Below are positions 8,642 to 17,096 of a stretch of 64,000 bases of DNA, one piece after another. The notes below the pieces were generated by a model that was given only the letters and a program-made list of their open reading frames with translations, was not told the DNA's origin and made no database searches. Made by a program: the position numbers and the translations under genes. The first letter of the stretch is position 1. The number at the start of each line of letters is the position of its first letter. Source of the DNA: an uncultured Lachnospiraceae bacterium (GTDB taxonomy: Bacteria; Bacillota; Clostridia; Lachnospirales; Lachnospiraceae); NCBI GenBank assembly GCA_910585465.1, contig CAJUEW010000001.1:310001-374000 (forward strand), written 5' to 3'.

Positions 8642-9906
8642 TGGCAGCAGAGAAAAGAACTATCGGACTATCCACCAAAATTTTTATCTCCCTGCTTCTG
8701 GGAGCCGTAGTCGGCATTGCCGTCAACTATGGACTTCCATCCGGCTATTTTAAAGATACTATCCTGGTCAACGGAATTTTCTACGTCATCGGCAACGGCT
8801 TTATCCGCCTGATGCAGATGCTTGTCATTCCGCTGGTTATGTGCAGTTTGATCTGCGGAGCCATGGCTATCGGCGATACAAAGACACTGGGAAAGGTGGG
8901 CGTCAAAACACTGGGATTTTACCTTGTTACCACTGCTCTGGCCGTAGGCATCGCACTGACCATCGGACTTCTCGTTCATCCCGGACTGGGACTGAATATT
9001 GATATTGTAGAAACCTCCGAGGTTGCAGTCAGCGAAAGCACCAGCTTTGCGGATACACTTTTAAATATTATTCCTAAAAATGTATTTGCTTCCATGGCGA
9101 ACGGAGATATGCTTCCTATTATCGTGTTCTCTGTATTCGTAGGTATTCTTCTGGCAAAGCTTGGCTCCCAGGCAAAAACCGTATCCAATTTTTTCGCCCA
9201 GTTTAACGACATTATGATGGAGATGACCATGGCAGTTATGGGACTGGCTCCTGTGGGAGTTTTCTGTATGATTGCAAAAACTTTCTCCACTATCGGATTT
9301 GACGCGTTCCTTCCCATGATTAAATACATGCTGAGTGTGATCGCGGCGCTTGCAATCCAGTGTTTTATTATTTATCAGGTTCTGCTGTTTCTCCTTACAA
9401 GACTGAATCCGACAAAATTTATCCGCAAGTTTTTCCCGGTTATGCAGTTTGCGTTTTCCACATCCACATCCAACGCCACAATTCCTCTGTCCATCGACAC
9501 GCTGGAGCATAAGATGGGAGTATCCAGGAAAATTTCTTCCTTTACAATTCCTCTCGGGGCCACTATCAATATGGACGGAACCGCCATCATGCAGGGAGTC
9601 GCGGTAGTTTTTGTGGCGGAAGCCTACGGCTATCAGCTGACTCCAACCATGCTCTTAACCGTTATCGCAACTGCCACTCTGGCTTCCATCGGAACCGCCG
9701 GAGTGCCAAGCGTGGGTCTTGTTACCCTTGCCATGGTTCTCACCTCTGTAGGACTTCCTACAGAAGGAATCGCATTGATTATGGGAATTGACCGTATTCT
9801 GGATATGCTCCGCACTGCCGTCAATATTACAGGGGACGCAGTATGCACTACCATCGTTGCCAAGCAGGAAGGCGACTTTGACATCGATGTATTCAACAAG
9901 GATTAA
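8641..9906 (+). CDS. Dicarboxylate/amino acid:cation symporter (DAACS, GltP/DctA type)
   Basis: Na+ or H+ coupled uptake of acidic amino acids or C4-dicarboxylates across the cytoplasmic membrane. The 421-aa protein is hydrophobic throughout and shows the serine-rich FSTSTSNATIPLS hairpin, the NMDGTAIMQG motif of TM7 and the DRILDMLRTAVNITGD motif of TM8 that bind substrate and sodium. The full family length is present. It is coupled to the upstream reductase and followed by a clear terminator. Confidence 0.92.
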   Translation: MAAEKRTIGLSTKIFISLLLGAVVGIAVNYGLPSGYFKDTILVNGIFYVIGNGFIRLMQMLVIPLVMCSLICGAMAIGDTKTLGKVGVKTLGFYLVTTALAVGIALTIGLLVHPGLGLNIDIVETSEVAVSESTSFADTLLNIIPKNVFASMANGDMLPIIVFSVFVGILLAKLGSQAKTVSNFFAQFNDIMMEMTMAVMGLAPVGVFCMIAKTFSTIGFDAFLPMIKYMLSVIAALAIQCFIIYQVLLFLLTRLNPTKFIRKFFPVMQFAFSTSTSNATIPLSIDTLEHKMGVSRKISSFTIPLGATINMDGTAIMQGVAVVFVAEAYGYQLTPTMLLTVIATATLASIGTAGVPSVGLVTLAMVLTSVGLPTEGIALIMGIDRILDMLRTAVNITGDAVCTTIVAKQEGDFDIDVFNKD

Positions 9907-9913
9907 GTTAGGG

Positions 9914-9943
9914 CGCTGTGTGTCACTGCACACAGCGTTTTTT
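9914..9943 (+). terminator. Intrinsic terminator after the symporter
   Basis: CGCTGTGTG (9914-9922) pairs with CACACAGCG (9929-9937) around a 6-base loop, followed directly by a T-run. Confidence 0.88.
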
Positions 9944-9968
9944 CACAGACAATAGGAGGATTATTGTT

Positions 9969-10883
9969 TTGCTGGAATTTTTGCGCAAAGAGGGTATCCG
10001 CCCCCATTTGATTCAGGAACTGGAGCTCTTCCGCTCCGAATATCCCGCCGAAGCCGGGACACAGCCCCGCATACGCACTCCCCGCTATCTGTATTACGGA
10101 CGGAAAATATGGGAGGAAGCTGTTGCGGCACTGCTCTGCGGAGAGAATCTCCTGCTGACCGGTCCTAAAGCTACCGGAAAAAATGTATTTGCGGAGAATC
10201 TTGCCGCTGCCTTTGGCCGCCCAACCTGGAATATTTCTCTTAGCATCCATACAGACGCCGCCTCTCTGATTGGCTCCGATACCTTTATAAACGGGGAGGT
10301 TCTGTTCCGGGAAGGACCTGTCAGCCGCAGTGCCAGGCTTGGAGGCTTCGGCGTGTTGGATGAAATCAATATGGCCAGAAATGAAGCGCTGGCCGTTCTC
10401 CATGAGGCGCTGGACTTTCGGAAAAGCATCGATATTCCGGGCTATGACCGGATCCCACTGCATAAGGCTTCCCGTTTTATCGCCACTATGAACTACGGAT
10501 ATGCAGGTACCCGGGAGTTAAATGAGGCGCTGGCCTCCCGTTTTGTGGTCATCGACATGCCGCCCATCTCATCGGAAAATCTCCAAAGACTGATGGAACG
10601 TGAATTTCCCGGCATCTCCCTCAAATGGAGCGGACAATTCTGCGAGCTTTTTCTGGAGCTCCAGAGAAAATGCGCAAGCGCGGAAATATCCGCCAGGGCG
10701 CTGGATCTGCGCGGTCTGATAGCCGCCGTCCGTCTGATTAAGAAAGGGCTTCCGGCACAGGAGGCACTGGCCCTTGGCATTATTAATAAGGTTTTTGACC
10801 CTTATGAACGAAGACTGGTGGAGGATCTGATCAATGCCAGAATACCTCAGTCCCTTGGAAGGGAGACCATTTTCCAGGCTTAG
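9969..10883 (+). CDS. MoxR-family AAA+ ATPase
   Basis: AAA+ chaperone-type ATPase (304 aa) of the MoxR, NorQ and CoxD group, which works with VWA proteins to mature or insert metals into enzyme complexes. Walker A is degenerate but present (GPKATGKN), Walker B is GVLDEINMA, sensor 1 is FIATMNYG, and an arginine finger follows in ALASRFVVIDMP. I chose the TTG at 9969 because AGGAGG lies 9 bases upstream; the in-frame ATG at 9918 sits inside the preceding terminator. It is followed after 52 bases by its VWA partner. Confidence 0.82.
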   Translation: MLEFLRKEGIRPHLIQELELFRSEYPAEAGTQPRIRTPRYLYYGRKIWEEAVAALLCGENLLLTGPKATGKNVFAENLAAAFGRPTWNISLSIHTDAASLIGSDTFINGEVLFREGPVSRSARLGGFGVLDEINMARNEALAVLHEALDFRKSIDIPGYDRIPLHKASRFIATMNYGYAGTRELNEALASRFVVIDMPPISSENLQRLMEREFPGISLKWSGQFCELFLELQRKCASAEISARALDLRGLIAAVRLIKKGLPAQEALALGIINKVFDPYERRLVEDLINARIPQSLGRETIFQA

Positions 10884-10935
10884 CAGATACTGCCTATGCC
10901 GACAGCAAAAAATATCGGAGTATTGGATTATTTTT

Positions 10936-12639
10936 ATGAACAAAATAGAAAATCAGGAACAGAGAGCAAAAAATATCATATGGAACGCGGCCGGAGACTA
11001 TACATTCCTGCCTGATTTTGAAGCCTTTGACGCGGACGGGGAGGCTGACCTTTACTTTAACTGTATCATCGGGTCCGTGCATCGATTTTATGACTATTCC
11101 TTGCTTCACGAACTGTTTTTGCGCATAGGGAGAATGCCGGAGGCAGAGCTGTACCGAAGCCTGCTCTGGCTGGGTCTGGAGCAATGTACCTATGAGAAAG
11201 CTCTTCCCGGCCGGCCCGTGCTTTCACAGCTTCGGATTCTCTATGCCAGAAAGGTAGTGGACCGGGCCTGCTCTTATTGGGATCAGGAGCTGTTTGACCG
11301 GCTGAATACTGCTCATTTCGCGTCTATACTGGGAGAAAAAGCAAGACTGGGCAAAAAAGAAAAGCGTCTGCTCTCTGCGCTGGAATTTGCGCCCTCTATG
11401 AATACGGAAGAAATTGTGGAAGCTATGTGCGGACTGCTGAAAGAATTTTTCCAATGCAGGCTGCCCCGTCTGGATGAAAAAAACCTCCGGTTCCGTTTTC
11501 CCGTCCGGTTCCGTAAAGCAGCCCTCTACGGAAGCCTTGTAAGCGTCTCCTCCTCCGATTCATCCGACAGTAAAAAGAACGCGGCAAAGCCCGGACACAC
11601 TCTGACCCTCTATCTTCCTGTGCTGTATGCCAAAGCAAAATATGAACGGTTCCAAACCTGGCTGGAGCAGAATTTCGGAGTTTCTATTTACACTACAAAG
11701 GAAAGGCGGGAGCTGGAGCATCGTCTGTGTACCGGAGGACATAAAAACTGCCGCCTCCATGTTACCCGGGGCGCTTTCCGAAAAGAGGCTGTCTTAAACC
11801 CGTCTCCCCAGTACAGGGCAATGATACGTCAGAAAGAGCAGAATCTTCGTTTTTATCAGGATCATCTGTCCCGGAATATGCTGAATATTTCCCGGCTTAC
11901 CGAGCGTATCTTACGCTCCCTTCGTTTTGACAGCGGGCAGTCGCCGCTGCAGGGACACACCGGAATACTGATGCCGGAGCGTATCTGGCGCGCCGTCCGT
12001 CTGAACGACGGCCGGATATTTCAGAGGACAGAGCCGGATGAAAAGGGAAGCCTGTCCGTGGATCTTCTGCTGGATGCCTCTGCTTCCCAGCGCGACCGTC
12101 AGGAACGGATCGCCTCTCAGGGCTATATCATTGCCGAAAGCCTGAGCCGGTGCGGACTTCCGGTACGGGTCTGCTCCTACTGTACCGTAAACGGCTGCAC
12201 AATCCTGCATATGTTCCGGGATTATAACGAGCCCCAGAATAACCCGAGAGTGTTTGAGTATTATGCAGCCGGATGGAACCGGGACGGACTGGCTGTCCGC
12301 ATTGCAGGAAAACGAATCCTGGATTCTCCTTATGAAAACCGGCTCCTGATCATCCTGTCAGACTGCAGTCCCAATGATGATCATAAAATTTTTTCCCGGG
12401 AAAAGCAAATCCCTTTCTACTATGACTATGGAAAAGAACGGGGCATTCTGGATACGGCCAGAGAAGTAAATCTTCTGAGACGTCAGGGTATCTCCGTCCT
12501 CTCAGTCTGCACCGGAAGCGAACGGAATCTGGCCGCTGCCAGACAGATTTACGGAAAAGATATGGTCTGGGCAAAATCCGAGGAACGGTTCGCGGATGCA
12601 GTAGGATATTTGATTCAGGAAAAAATCAGGTATTACTAG
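10936..12639 (+). CDS. VWA-domain protein, CoxE/NorD-like partner of MoxR
   Basis: About 567 aa. A C-terminal von Willebrand A domain carries the MIDAS metal site: DASAS (DxSxS), the threonine/aspartate-equivalent region NRDGLAV, and LSDCSPND. The first ~370 residues match no family I recognise. MoxR-VWA pairs act together in assembly of metalloenzymes or surface complexes; the target here is unknown. The start is uncertain: ATG 10936 has only a distant GGAG, and an alternative ATG at 10834 would overlap the AAA+ gene by 50 bases. Confidence 0.72.
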   Translation: MNKIENQEQRAKNIIWNAAGDYTFLPDFEAFDADGEADLYFNCIIGSVHRFYDYSLLHELFLRIGRMPEAELYRSLLWLGLEQCTYEKALPGRPVLSQLRILYARKVVDRACSYWDQELFDRLNTAHFASILGEKARLGKKEKRLLSALEFAPSMNTEEIVEAMCGLLKEFFQCRLPRLDEKNLRFRFPVRFRKAALYGSLVSVSSSDSSDSKKNAAKPGHTLTLYLPVLYAKAKYERFQTWLEQNFGVSIYTTKERRELEHRLCTGGHKNCRLHVTRGAFRKEAVLNPSPQYRAMIRQKEQNLRFYQDHLSRNMLNISRLTERILRSLRFDSGQSPLQGHTGILMPERIWRAVRLNDGRIFQRTEPDEKGSLSVDLLLDASASQRDRQERIASQGYIIAESLSRCGLPVRVCSYCTVNGCTILHMFRDYNEPQNNPRVFEYYAAGWNRDGLAVRIAGKRILDSPYENRLLIILSDCSPNDDHKIFSREKQIPFYYDYGKERGILDTAREVNLLRRQGISVLSVCTGSERNLAAARQIYGKDMVWAKSEERFADAVGYLIQEKIRYY

Positions 12640-12691
12640 ACAGGCATGAGCCGAAAACCGGATCGGAAAACGGCGATGCGAAGTACCGCCT

Positions 12692-13651
12692 TTATCCTCT
12701 TCTGTACCTTCTCTTCCACCTTTCAAAATTCCAGTCCTTTAAAAAATGCCCTGCCGCCGCTCTTCCGTTTTCAAACAGAGCCTGGCTGTCCTCTGCGCAA
12801 ATATCAAAATCCACACTGCTGATTTTATGCGCATCACTGCCCTTTCCCACAATGGTAGGAATCCGGATCGTCCGTTCATAATCCCCCTCCTCTATCCGGC
12901 TGTTATCAATGGCATCCATACAGGTATCCACAATGGACTTTAAATAGTCCGCAATATTTGCACGGGCCGGATAAGCTCTGCTGCACGGCATTGTTCTTTC
13001 GTCTGTGAATCGGAAGCCAAAGGTTGGCCGCATGGGCGGATTTTTTCCGTCATCCAGTACCCACACGGGATAATTGCTCAGAAGTCCTCCGTCCACGATC
13101 AGATGCTCCTTTCCGCTTTTGTCCCTCCACCGGACCGGCTCAAAAAATACCGGAATGCTCACACTCATCCGGACAGCCGACGCAATACTTAATTCCGACG
13201 GCTCTGTCCCAAACTCTTTCGCCGCGTCCGGAAGGATGATAAGCCGCCTGTCTGTCAGATCACTGGCCGTAATTTTCAGCATGCGGCCTGTCTGTTCGAC
13301 ATCTCCGAATTTTAACATATTTTTCTGTTTCAGAAGCCCGCCTATCCAGCTCTCCACATAATCTGTATGATAGATCCCCAGACTCAGGCACAGGGAAAGG
13401 GCCTTTCCTGCCATTCCAAAATGATCCGCAAAATCCTTTCCTCTGAATTTAGTATAATCCAGAGTCTCCAGTTCCTCCTTCATCTCCCGGCATGTATAGC
13501 CTGACGCCAGCAGGGCCGCCACAATCGCCCCTGCGGACGACCCTGCCAGATTCACAAATTTATAGCCGGCATACTCCATCCCGCATGCCGCGCCCACATG
13601 TCCGATCCCCCGGACACCTCCGCCCTCAAATACACCATTGCATTGTTTCAT
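12692..13651 (-). CDS. Patatin-like phospholipase
   Basis: Lipid acyl hydrolase with a Ser-Asp dyad. The oxyanion loop is GGGVRG (residues 10-15), the nucleophile elbow is GSSAG (Ser39) and the Asp is in DGGLLSNYP. The 319-aa length suits cytoplasmic bacterial patatins; there is no signal peptide. It reads away from the MoxR/VWA pair, with tail-to-tail ends 53 bases apart. Ribosome-binding site upstream is weak. Substrate unknown. Confidence 0.88.
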   Translation of the reverse strand: MKQCNGVFEGGGVRGIGHVGAACGMEYAGYKFVNLAGSSAGAIVAALLASGYTCREMKEELETLDYTKFRGKDFADHFGMAGKALSLCLSLGIYHTDYVESWIGGLLKQKNMLKFGDVEQTGRMLKITASDLTDRRLIILPDAAKEFGTEPSELSIASAVRMSVSIPVFFEPVRWRDKSGKEHLIVDGGLLSNYPVWVLDDGKNPPMRPTFGFRFTDERTMPCSRAYPARANIADYLKSIVDTCMDAIDNSRIEEGDYERTIRIPTIVGKGSDAHKISSVDFDICAEDSQALFENGRAAAGHFLKDWNFERWKRRYRRG

Positions 13652-13737
13652 AGACAGAATTCCGATAACAGAAATCCTTTTTCTTTTAAGACACCTTATT
13701 CATCCCAATGCTCATTTATGTTTCAATTCCGCCACCG

Positions 13738-14226
13738 CTATTTACGCGCACAGTCAGACGCCTTCCCTGTAAGAATCTCCAGTCCGTGCTCAAGCGCCGG
13801 AAGAATATATTCCAGACTCTCCCTGACCGCCTTGGGACTTCCCGGAAGATTAATGATCAATGTTGATTTACGGATGCCTGCGGCTGCCCGGCTCAACATG
13901 GCCCTTGGAGTAATTGTCATACTGTAGGCACGCATGGCTTCCGGAATTCCAGGCACCATCCTTTCCGCAATATCTCCTGTAGCTTCCGGCATACAGTCGC
14001 TTGGGGCAAAGCCCGTGCCTCCTGTTGTCAGCAGAAGCTCTGCCACATCTTCATCTGCAATACGCGCCATTTCCTTTGCCAGCATCTCCCGGTCGTCCGG
14101 AAGCAGCACCGTATGTACTACCTTATATCCGTTCTGCTCCAGAATCTCCCGGATAGCCGGACCGCTTAAATCCTTCCTCTGTCCCGCATATCCGGAATCA
14201 CTTGCTGTAATAATCGCAGCTCTCAT
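13738..14226 (-). CDS. mogA: Molybdopterin adenylyltransferase, MogA/MoaB family
   Basis: Adenylates molybdopterin before metal insertion by MoeA. The 162-aa protein has the TASDSGYAG start, the LLLTTGGTGFAPSDCMPEA active-site region (TGGTG phosphate loop, conserved Asp) and NLPGSPKAV. Last gene of the leftward molybdopterin operon, 12 bases after the MOSC gene. MogA and MoaB cannot be told apart with certainty from sequence alone; the operon context supports the adenylyltransferase role. Confidence 0.88.
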   Translation of the reverse strand: MRAAIITASDSGYAGQRKDLSGPAIREILEQNGYKVVHTVLLPDDREMLAKEMARIADEDVAELLLTTGGTGFAPSDCMPEATGDIAERMVPGIPEAMRAYSMTITPRAMLSRAAAGIRKSTLIINLPGSPKAVRESLEYILPALEHGLEILTGKASDCARK

Positions 14227-14238
14227 AAAAATCCCCCT

Positions 14239-14673
14239 TTACTCTTTTACAATCTCAATTAAGTCACCTTCAGATATAACGCCCCCATGAAGCACCTGCG
14301 CAAAGATACCTTCCCGGGGCATAATACAGTCTCCCATGATTTTAAATATCTCACACCCGCTGTGGCATTGCTTCCCGATTTGAGTCACTTCCAGTATAAT
14401 TTCACCGCTTTTAAGTCTTGTACCCACCGGAAGCGCCTTTAAATCAATACCTTCTACAATCAGATTTTCTCCGAACGCCCCATCCTCAACCGGCGCTCCC
14501 TCCTTCTTGAATGCTTCAATCTTTTCATAAGACAAGAGACTGATCTGACGATGCCATTTTCCTGCATGCGCGTCATTTTCCAGTCCAAAGTCTTCAATGA
14601 CTCTGGCAGAATGTACGTTCACTTTCTGCGTCCCCTTTTCTCTGCTGATATTTACCGCCATGATTTTTCCCAT
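14239..14673 (-). CDS. MOSC-domain protein
   Basis: A 144-aa stand-alone MOSC (molybdenum cofactor sulfurase C-terminal) domain. It shows NDAHAGKWHRQISLLS, GAFGENL and the conserved cysteine in GKQCHSGCEIF. MOSC proteins bind sulfur on this cysteine and are proposed to pass it to pterin-bound metals or take part in cofactor handling. The operon position between the FAD genes and mogA supports a role in the Mo/W cofactor. Confidence 0.88.
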   Translation of the reverse strand: MGKIMAVNISREKGTQKVNVHSARVIEDFGLENDAHAGKWHRQISLLSYEKIEAFKKEGAPVEDGAFGENLIVEGIDLKALPVGTRLKSGEIILEVTQIGKQCHSGCEIFKIMGDCIMPREGIFAQVLHGGVISEGDLIEIVKE

Positions 14674-14688
14674 TTTATATCCTCCAAA

Positions 14689-15591
14689 TTATATAATTTC
14701 TTCTGCTATTTTCAATGCTGTTTTTTCCGCCTGAAAAGAAATGCTGTCTGCAACCGCATGTACATAATCGCAATTGCCGCAGTAATACAGCCAGTCCGGT
14801 TTATCTCCCAGGAGCGTCTCTGTCAGTGTACGGTCAGGGATCAGTCCGGCCGCCACTGCCAGCGTATCACATGCAACCCTCTCCAGCTCGCCTGTCAAAA
14901 GATTTTTTACAGTTACCCCTGTAAGCCTCGGCATTCCATGCAGACATACAACTGTAGACTGCAGACGGAGCGGAAGCTTATATTTTATAAGGCATTCCTG
15001 TATGTTCCTCTCCATGGCAGGACTGTTTTTCTGCCGCTCCACAATCAGACGGACCTTAACTCCGGACAGTGTAAGTCTTCTCGCGACAATCAGTCCAATA
15101 TCTCCGCACCCGAGAACTACCGCGCATTTCCCGGGCCGATAATGATGAAGATTTATCATCTCCTGTATTTCTCCGGAGCCGTAAACGCCGGAGGGCCTGA
15201 CACCGGCAATGGCAAGGCTCCCAACGGAGCGTTCCATGCATCCTGCCGCCAGAATCATTTTCCTGAAAGATACTTGTTCCCACCCGTTGACCCCCGCAAG
15301 CCAGGCAGTCCGATCATCTGTAAGCGAACATACTTCCGTGCCTCTTCGGATCTCTATTTCCGTATGAGACAGACGGTTTTCCAGACACCCGGCATATTCG
15401 GTCCCTGTCATATCCTCCTTAAAATATCCCAGTCCGAAGCCCCGGTGAATGCACCTTCTTAGTACTCCTCCAAGCTGTGCTTCTCTTTCTGCCAGAAGAA
15501 TTTTCAATGTCCGCTTCGAGTTCCACAATGCCCAGGCGGCCGTCATCCCCGCTGTTCCGCCTCCCACAATAAGCACATCATAATCATTCAT
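14689..15591 (-). CDS. NAD(P)/FAD-dependent oxidoreductase (GlpB/HcnB-like partner)
   Basis: Pyridine nucleotide-disulfide oxidoreductase fold, 300 aa from the ATG at 15591. The FAD motif is VLIVGGGTAGMTAA at the N-terminus, a second nucleotide-binding motif is AVVLGCGDIGLIVARRL near the middle, and a C-terminal ...YYCGNCDYVHAV segment follows. It lies downstream of, and overlaps by 8 bases, a second FAD enzyme with a BFD-type Fe-S domain, the arrangement of GlpA-GlpB or hydrogen-cyanide-synthase-like pairs. The electron donor or substrate is unknown; it is embedded in a molybdopterin operon. Confidence 0.8.
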   Translation of the reverse strand: MNDYDVLIVGGGTAGMTAAWALWNSKRTLKILLAEREAQLGGVLRRCIHRGFGLGYFKEDMTGTEYAGCLENRLSHTEIEIRRGTEVCSLTDDRTAWLAGVNGWEQVSFRKMILAAGCMERSVGSLAIAGVRPSGVYGSGEIQEMINLHHYRPGKCAVVLGCGDIGLIVARRLTLSGVKVRLIVERQKNSPAMERNIQECLIKYKLPLRLQSTVVCLHGMPRLTGVTVKNLLTGELERVACDTLAVAAGLIPDRTLTETLLGDKPDWLYYCGNCDYVHAVADSISFQAEKTALKIAEEII

Positions 15592-17095
15592 ATATACTGC
15601 CTCCGGAAACTGGAGCCTCAATTATATAAGAGCCCGCGGCATCCTTCTCCACCGATTCCACCGGAATGTTTTTCATCCGCGCAAGAATTTCCATAGCCTT
15701 TAAGATACAGCGGCTGCCCTGACAGCGCCCGGTCCCAATCCTGCAGCGTCGTTTAATTCCATCTATAGATACTGCTCCTCGTTCAACCGCATCTTTTATC
15801 TCTCCAAGCGTTACATGCTCACAGCGGCATATAATCTGTCCATAGGCTGGATTTTCTTTTGCAAGCTTCTTCCGCTCATATACCGGTAAATTTCTTACAC
15901 TGACAGCCGGTTTCCGGCAGGGCTCAAAGTTTTCTGCCGGCTCCCATTTGCCGCCGATTCCCTTCAGCAGCAATTCCACGGTATATTTCGTCAGTTCATC
16001 ACAACAGGTAAGCCCCGGCGTCTTGATTCCCAAAAGCGTTACCATCCCCGGTTCCTCCAAAGACTGGTCGATCAGAAAGCTGTGAATGCTTTGGCTGCTC
16101 TTCTGATATCTGCCGGCTGCATCCTGATATACCATATAGGGATTGGGACGTATTCCGGAAAAATTACGGATAACCACATCCAATTCCAGCTCCGGCACAA
16201 CTTCTCTGCATGCTGCGTATAAAAACGAAAGTCCTTCCTGAGAAGAAGCCCGGGGTTCTTCTTCATCAAGAACCCGTTCCGACGGTCCGATTAAAAGATT
16301 TCCGTCCACGGTAGGCACAATGGTCAGTCCTTTTCCCCCTTCCTCCGGCTCATAAAAAATGATGTGCTTCACAAAATTTTTTTCCTTCCGGTCAAATACA
16401 AGATAATCTGCCCCGTCCGGGAAAATACGCGCCTTGGGCGGAAATACCATTTCCCGCACACAATCGGCCTTAAGACCTGCACAGTTTAAAATTCCTTTGA
16501 CACACAGAGTCTTTAATTTCCCGTTTTGCTTCAATATCAGTTCATAGCCCCCGGAAATACGGCGGATCTCTTTTAACTCTGTATTTAGTCTAATCTCACA
16601 GCCATTCTGCCTTGCATTTTCAAAAGCGGCAATACCAAGCTCCCAGGGATTTACAGTGCCTGTAGTCGGCGCATACAATCCGCTAAATACCTTCCTGCTA
16701 AGGTTCGGCTCCATATTGAGAATCTCCTGACGGGAAAGAAGCCGAAGGCCCTCCACGCCGTTTTGGATTCCATTTTCCAGCTTTTTTTCCAGTATCCGGC
16801 CTCCTTTGGGTCCAAAACAGACCATCATCGAACCGCACTGTTTAAATGTCACACCCAGTTCCCGGCACAGCTTCCGGAATTTTTTATTTCCTGCAACACA
16901 CAGCTCGCTCTTCTTCGTTCCCGGGCGGCTGTCATATCCCGCATAAACAACCGCAGTGTTGGCTTTTGAGATCCCGGTGCACACATCCTCCCTCTGCTCC
17001 ACAAGCACAGAGCGCAGCCGGTACCGGGTCAGATTACGAGCTGCCATACACCCCAGAATTCCTCCGCCTATTACACACACATCATAATCATACAT
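15584..17095 (-). CDS. FAD-dependent oxidoreductase with C-terminal BFD [2Fe-2S] domain (GlpA-like)
   Basis: About 503 aa. The N-terminal DAO fold carries the FAD motif VCVIGGGILGCMAARNL, and LNCAGLKAD and GIRPNPY are typical of GlpA/LhgO-type flavoenzymes. The C-terminal domain has CRCEHVTLGEI followed by RCRIGTGRCQGSRC, the cysteine pattern of the bacterioferritin-associated-ferredoxin fold. I chose ATG 17095, one base after the upstream stop; the longer frame to 17137 overlaps the MoeA fusion. Anaerobic glycerol-3-phosphate dehydrogenase is the nearest named relative, but no glycerol genes adjoin it, so the substrate is open. Confidence 0.8.
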   Translation of the reverse strand: MYDYDVCVIGGGILGCMAARNLTRYRLRSVLVEQREDVCTGISKANTAVVYAGYDSRPGTKKSELCVAGNKKFRKLCRELGVTFKQCGSMMVCFGPKGGRILEKKLENGIQNGVEGLRLLSRQEILNMEPNLSRKVFSGLYAPTTGTVNPWELGIAAFENARQNGCEIRLNTELKEIRRISGGYELILKQNGKLKTLCVKGILNCAGLKADCVREMVFPPKARIFPDGADYLVFDRKEKNFVKHIIFYEPEEGGKGLTIVPTVDGNLLIGPSERVLDEEEPRASSQEGLSFLYAACREVVPELELDVVIRNFSGIRPNPYMVYQDAAGRYQKSSQSIHSFLIDQSLEEPGMVTLLGIKTPGLTCCDELTKYTVELLLKGIGGKWEPAENFEPCRKPAVSVRNLPVYERKKLAKENPAYGQIICRCEHVTLGEIKDAVERGAVSIDGIKRRCRIGTGRCQGSRCILKAMEILARMKNIPVESVEKDAAGSYIIEAPVSGGSIYE

Positions 17096-17096
17096 C

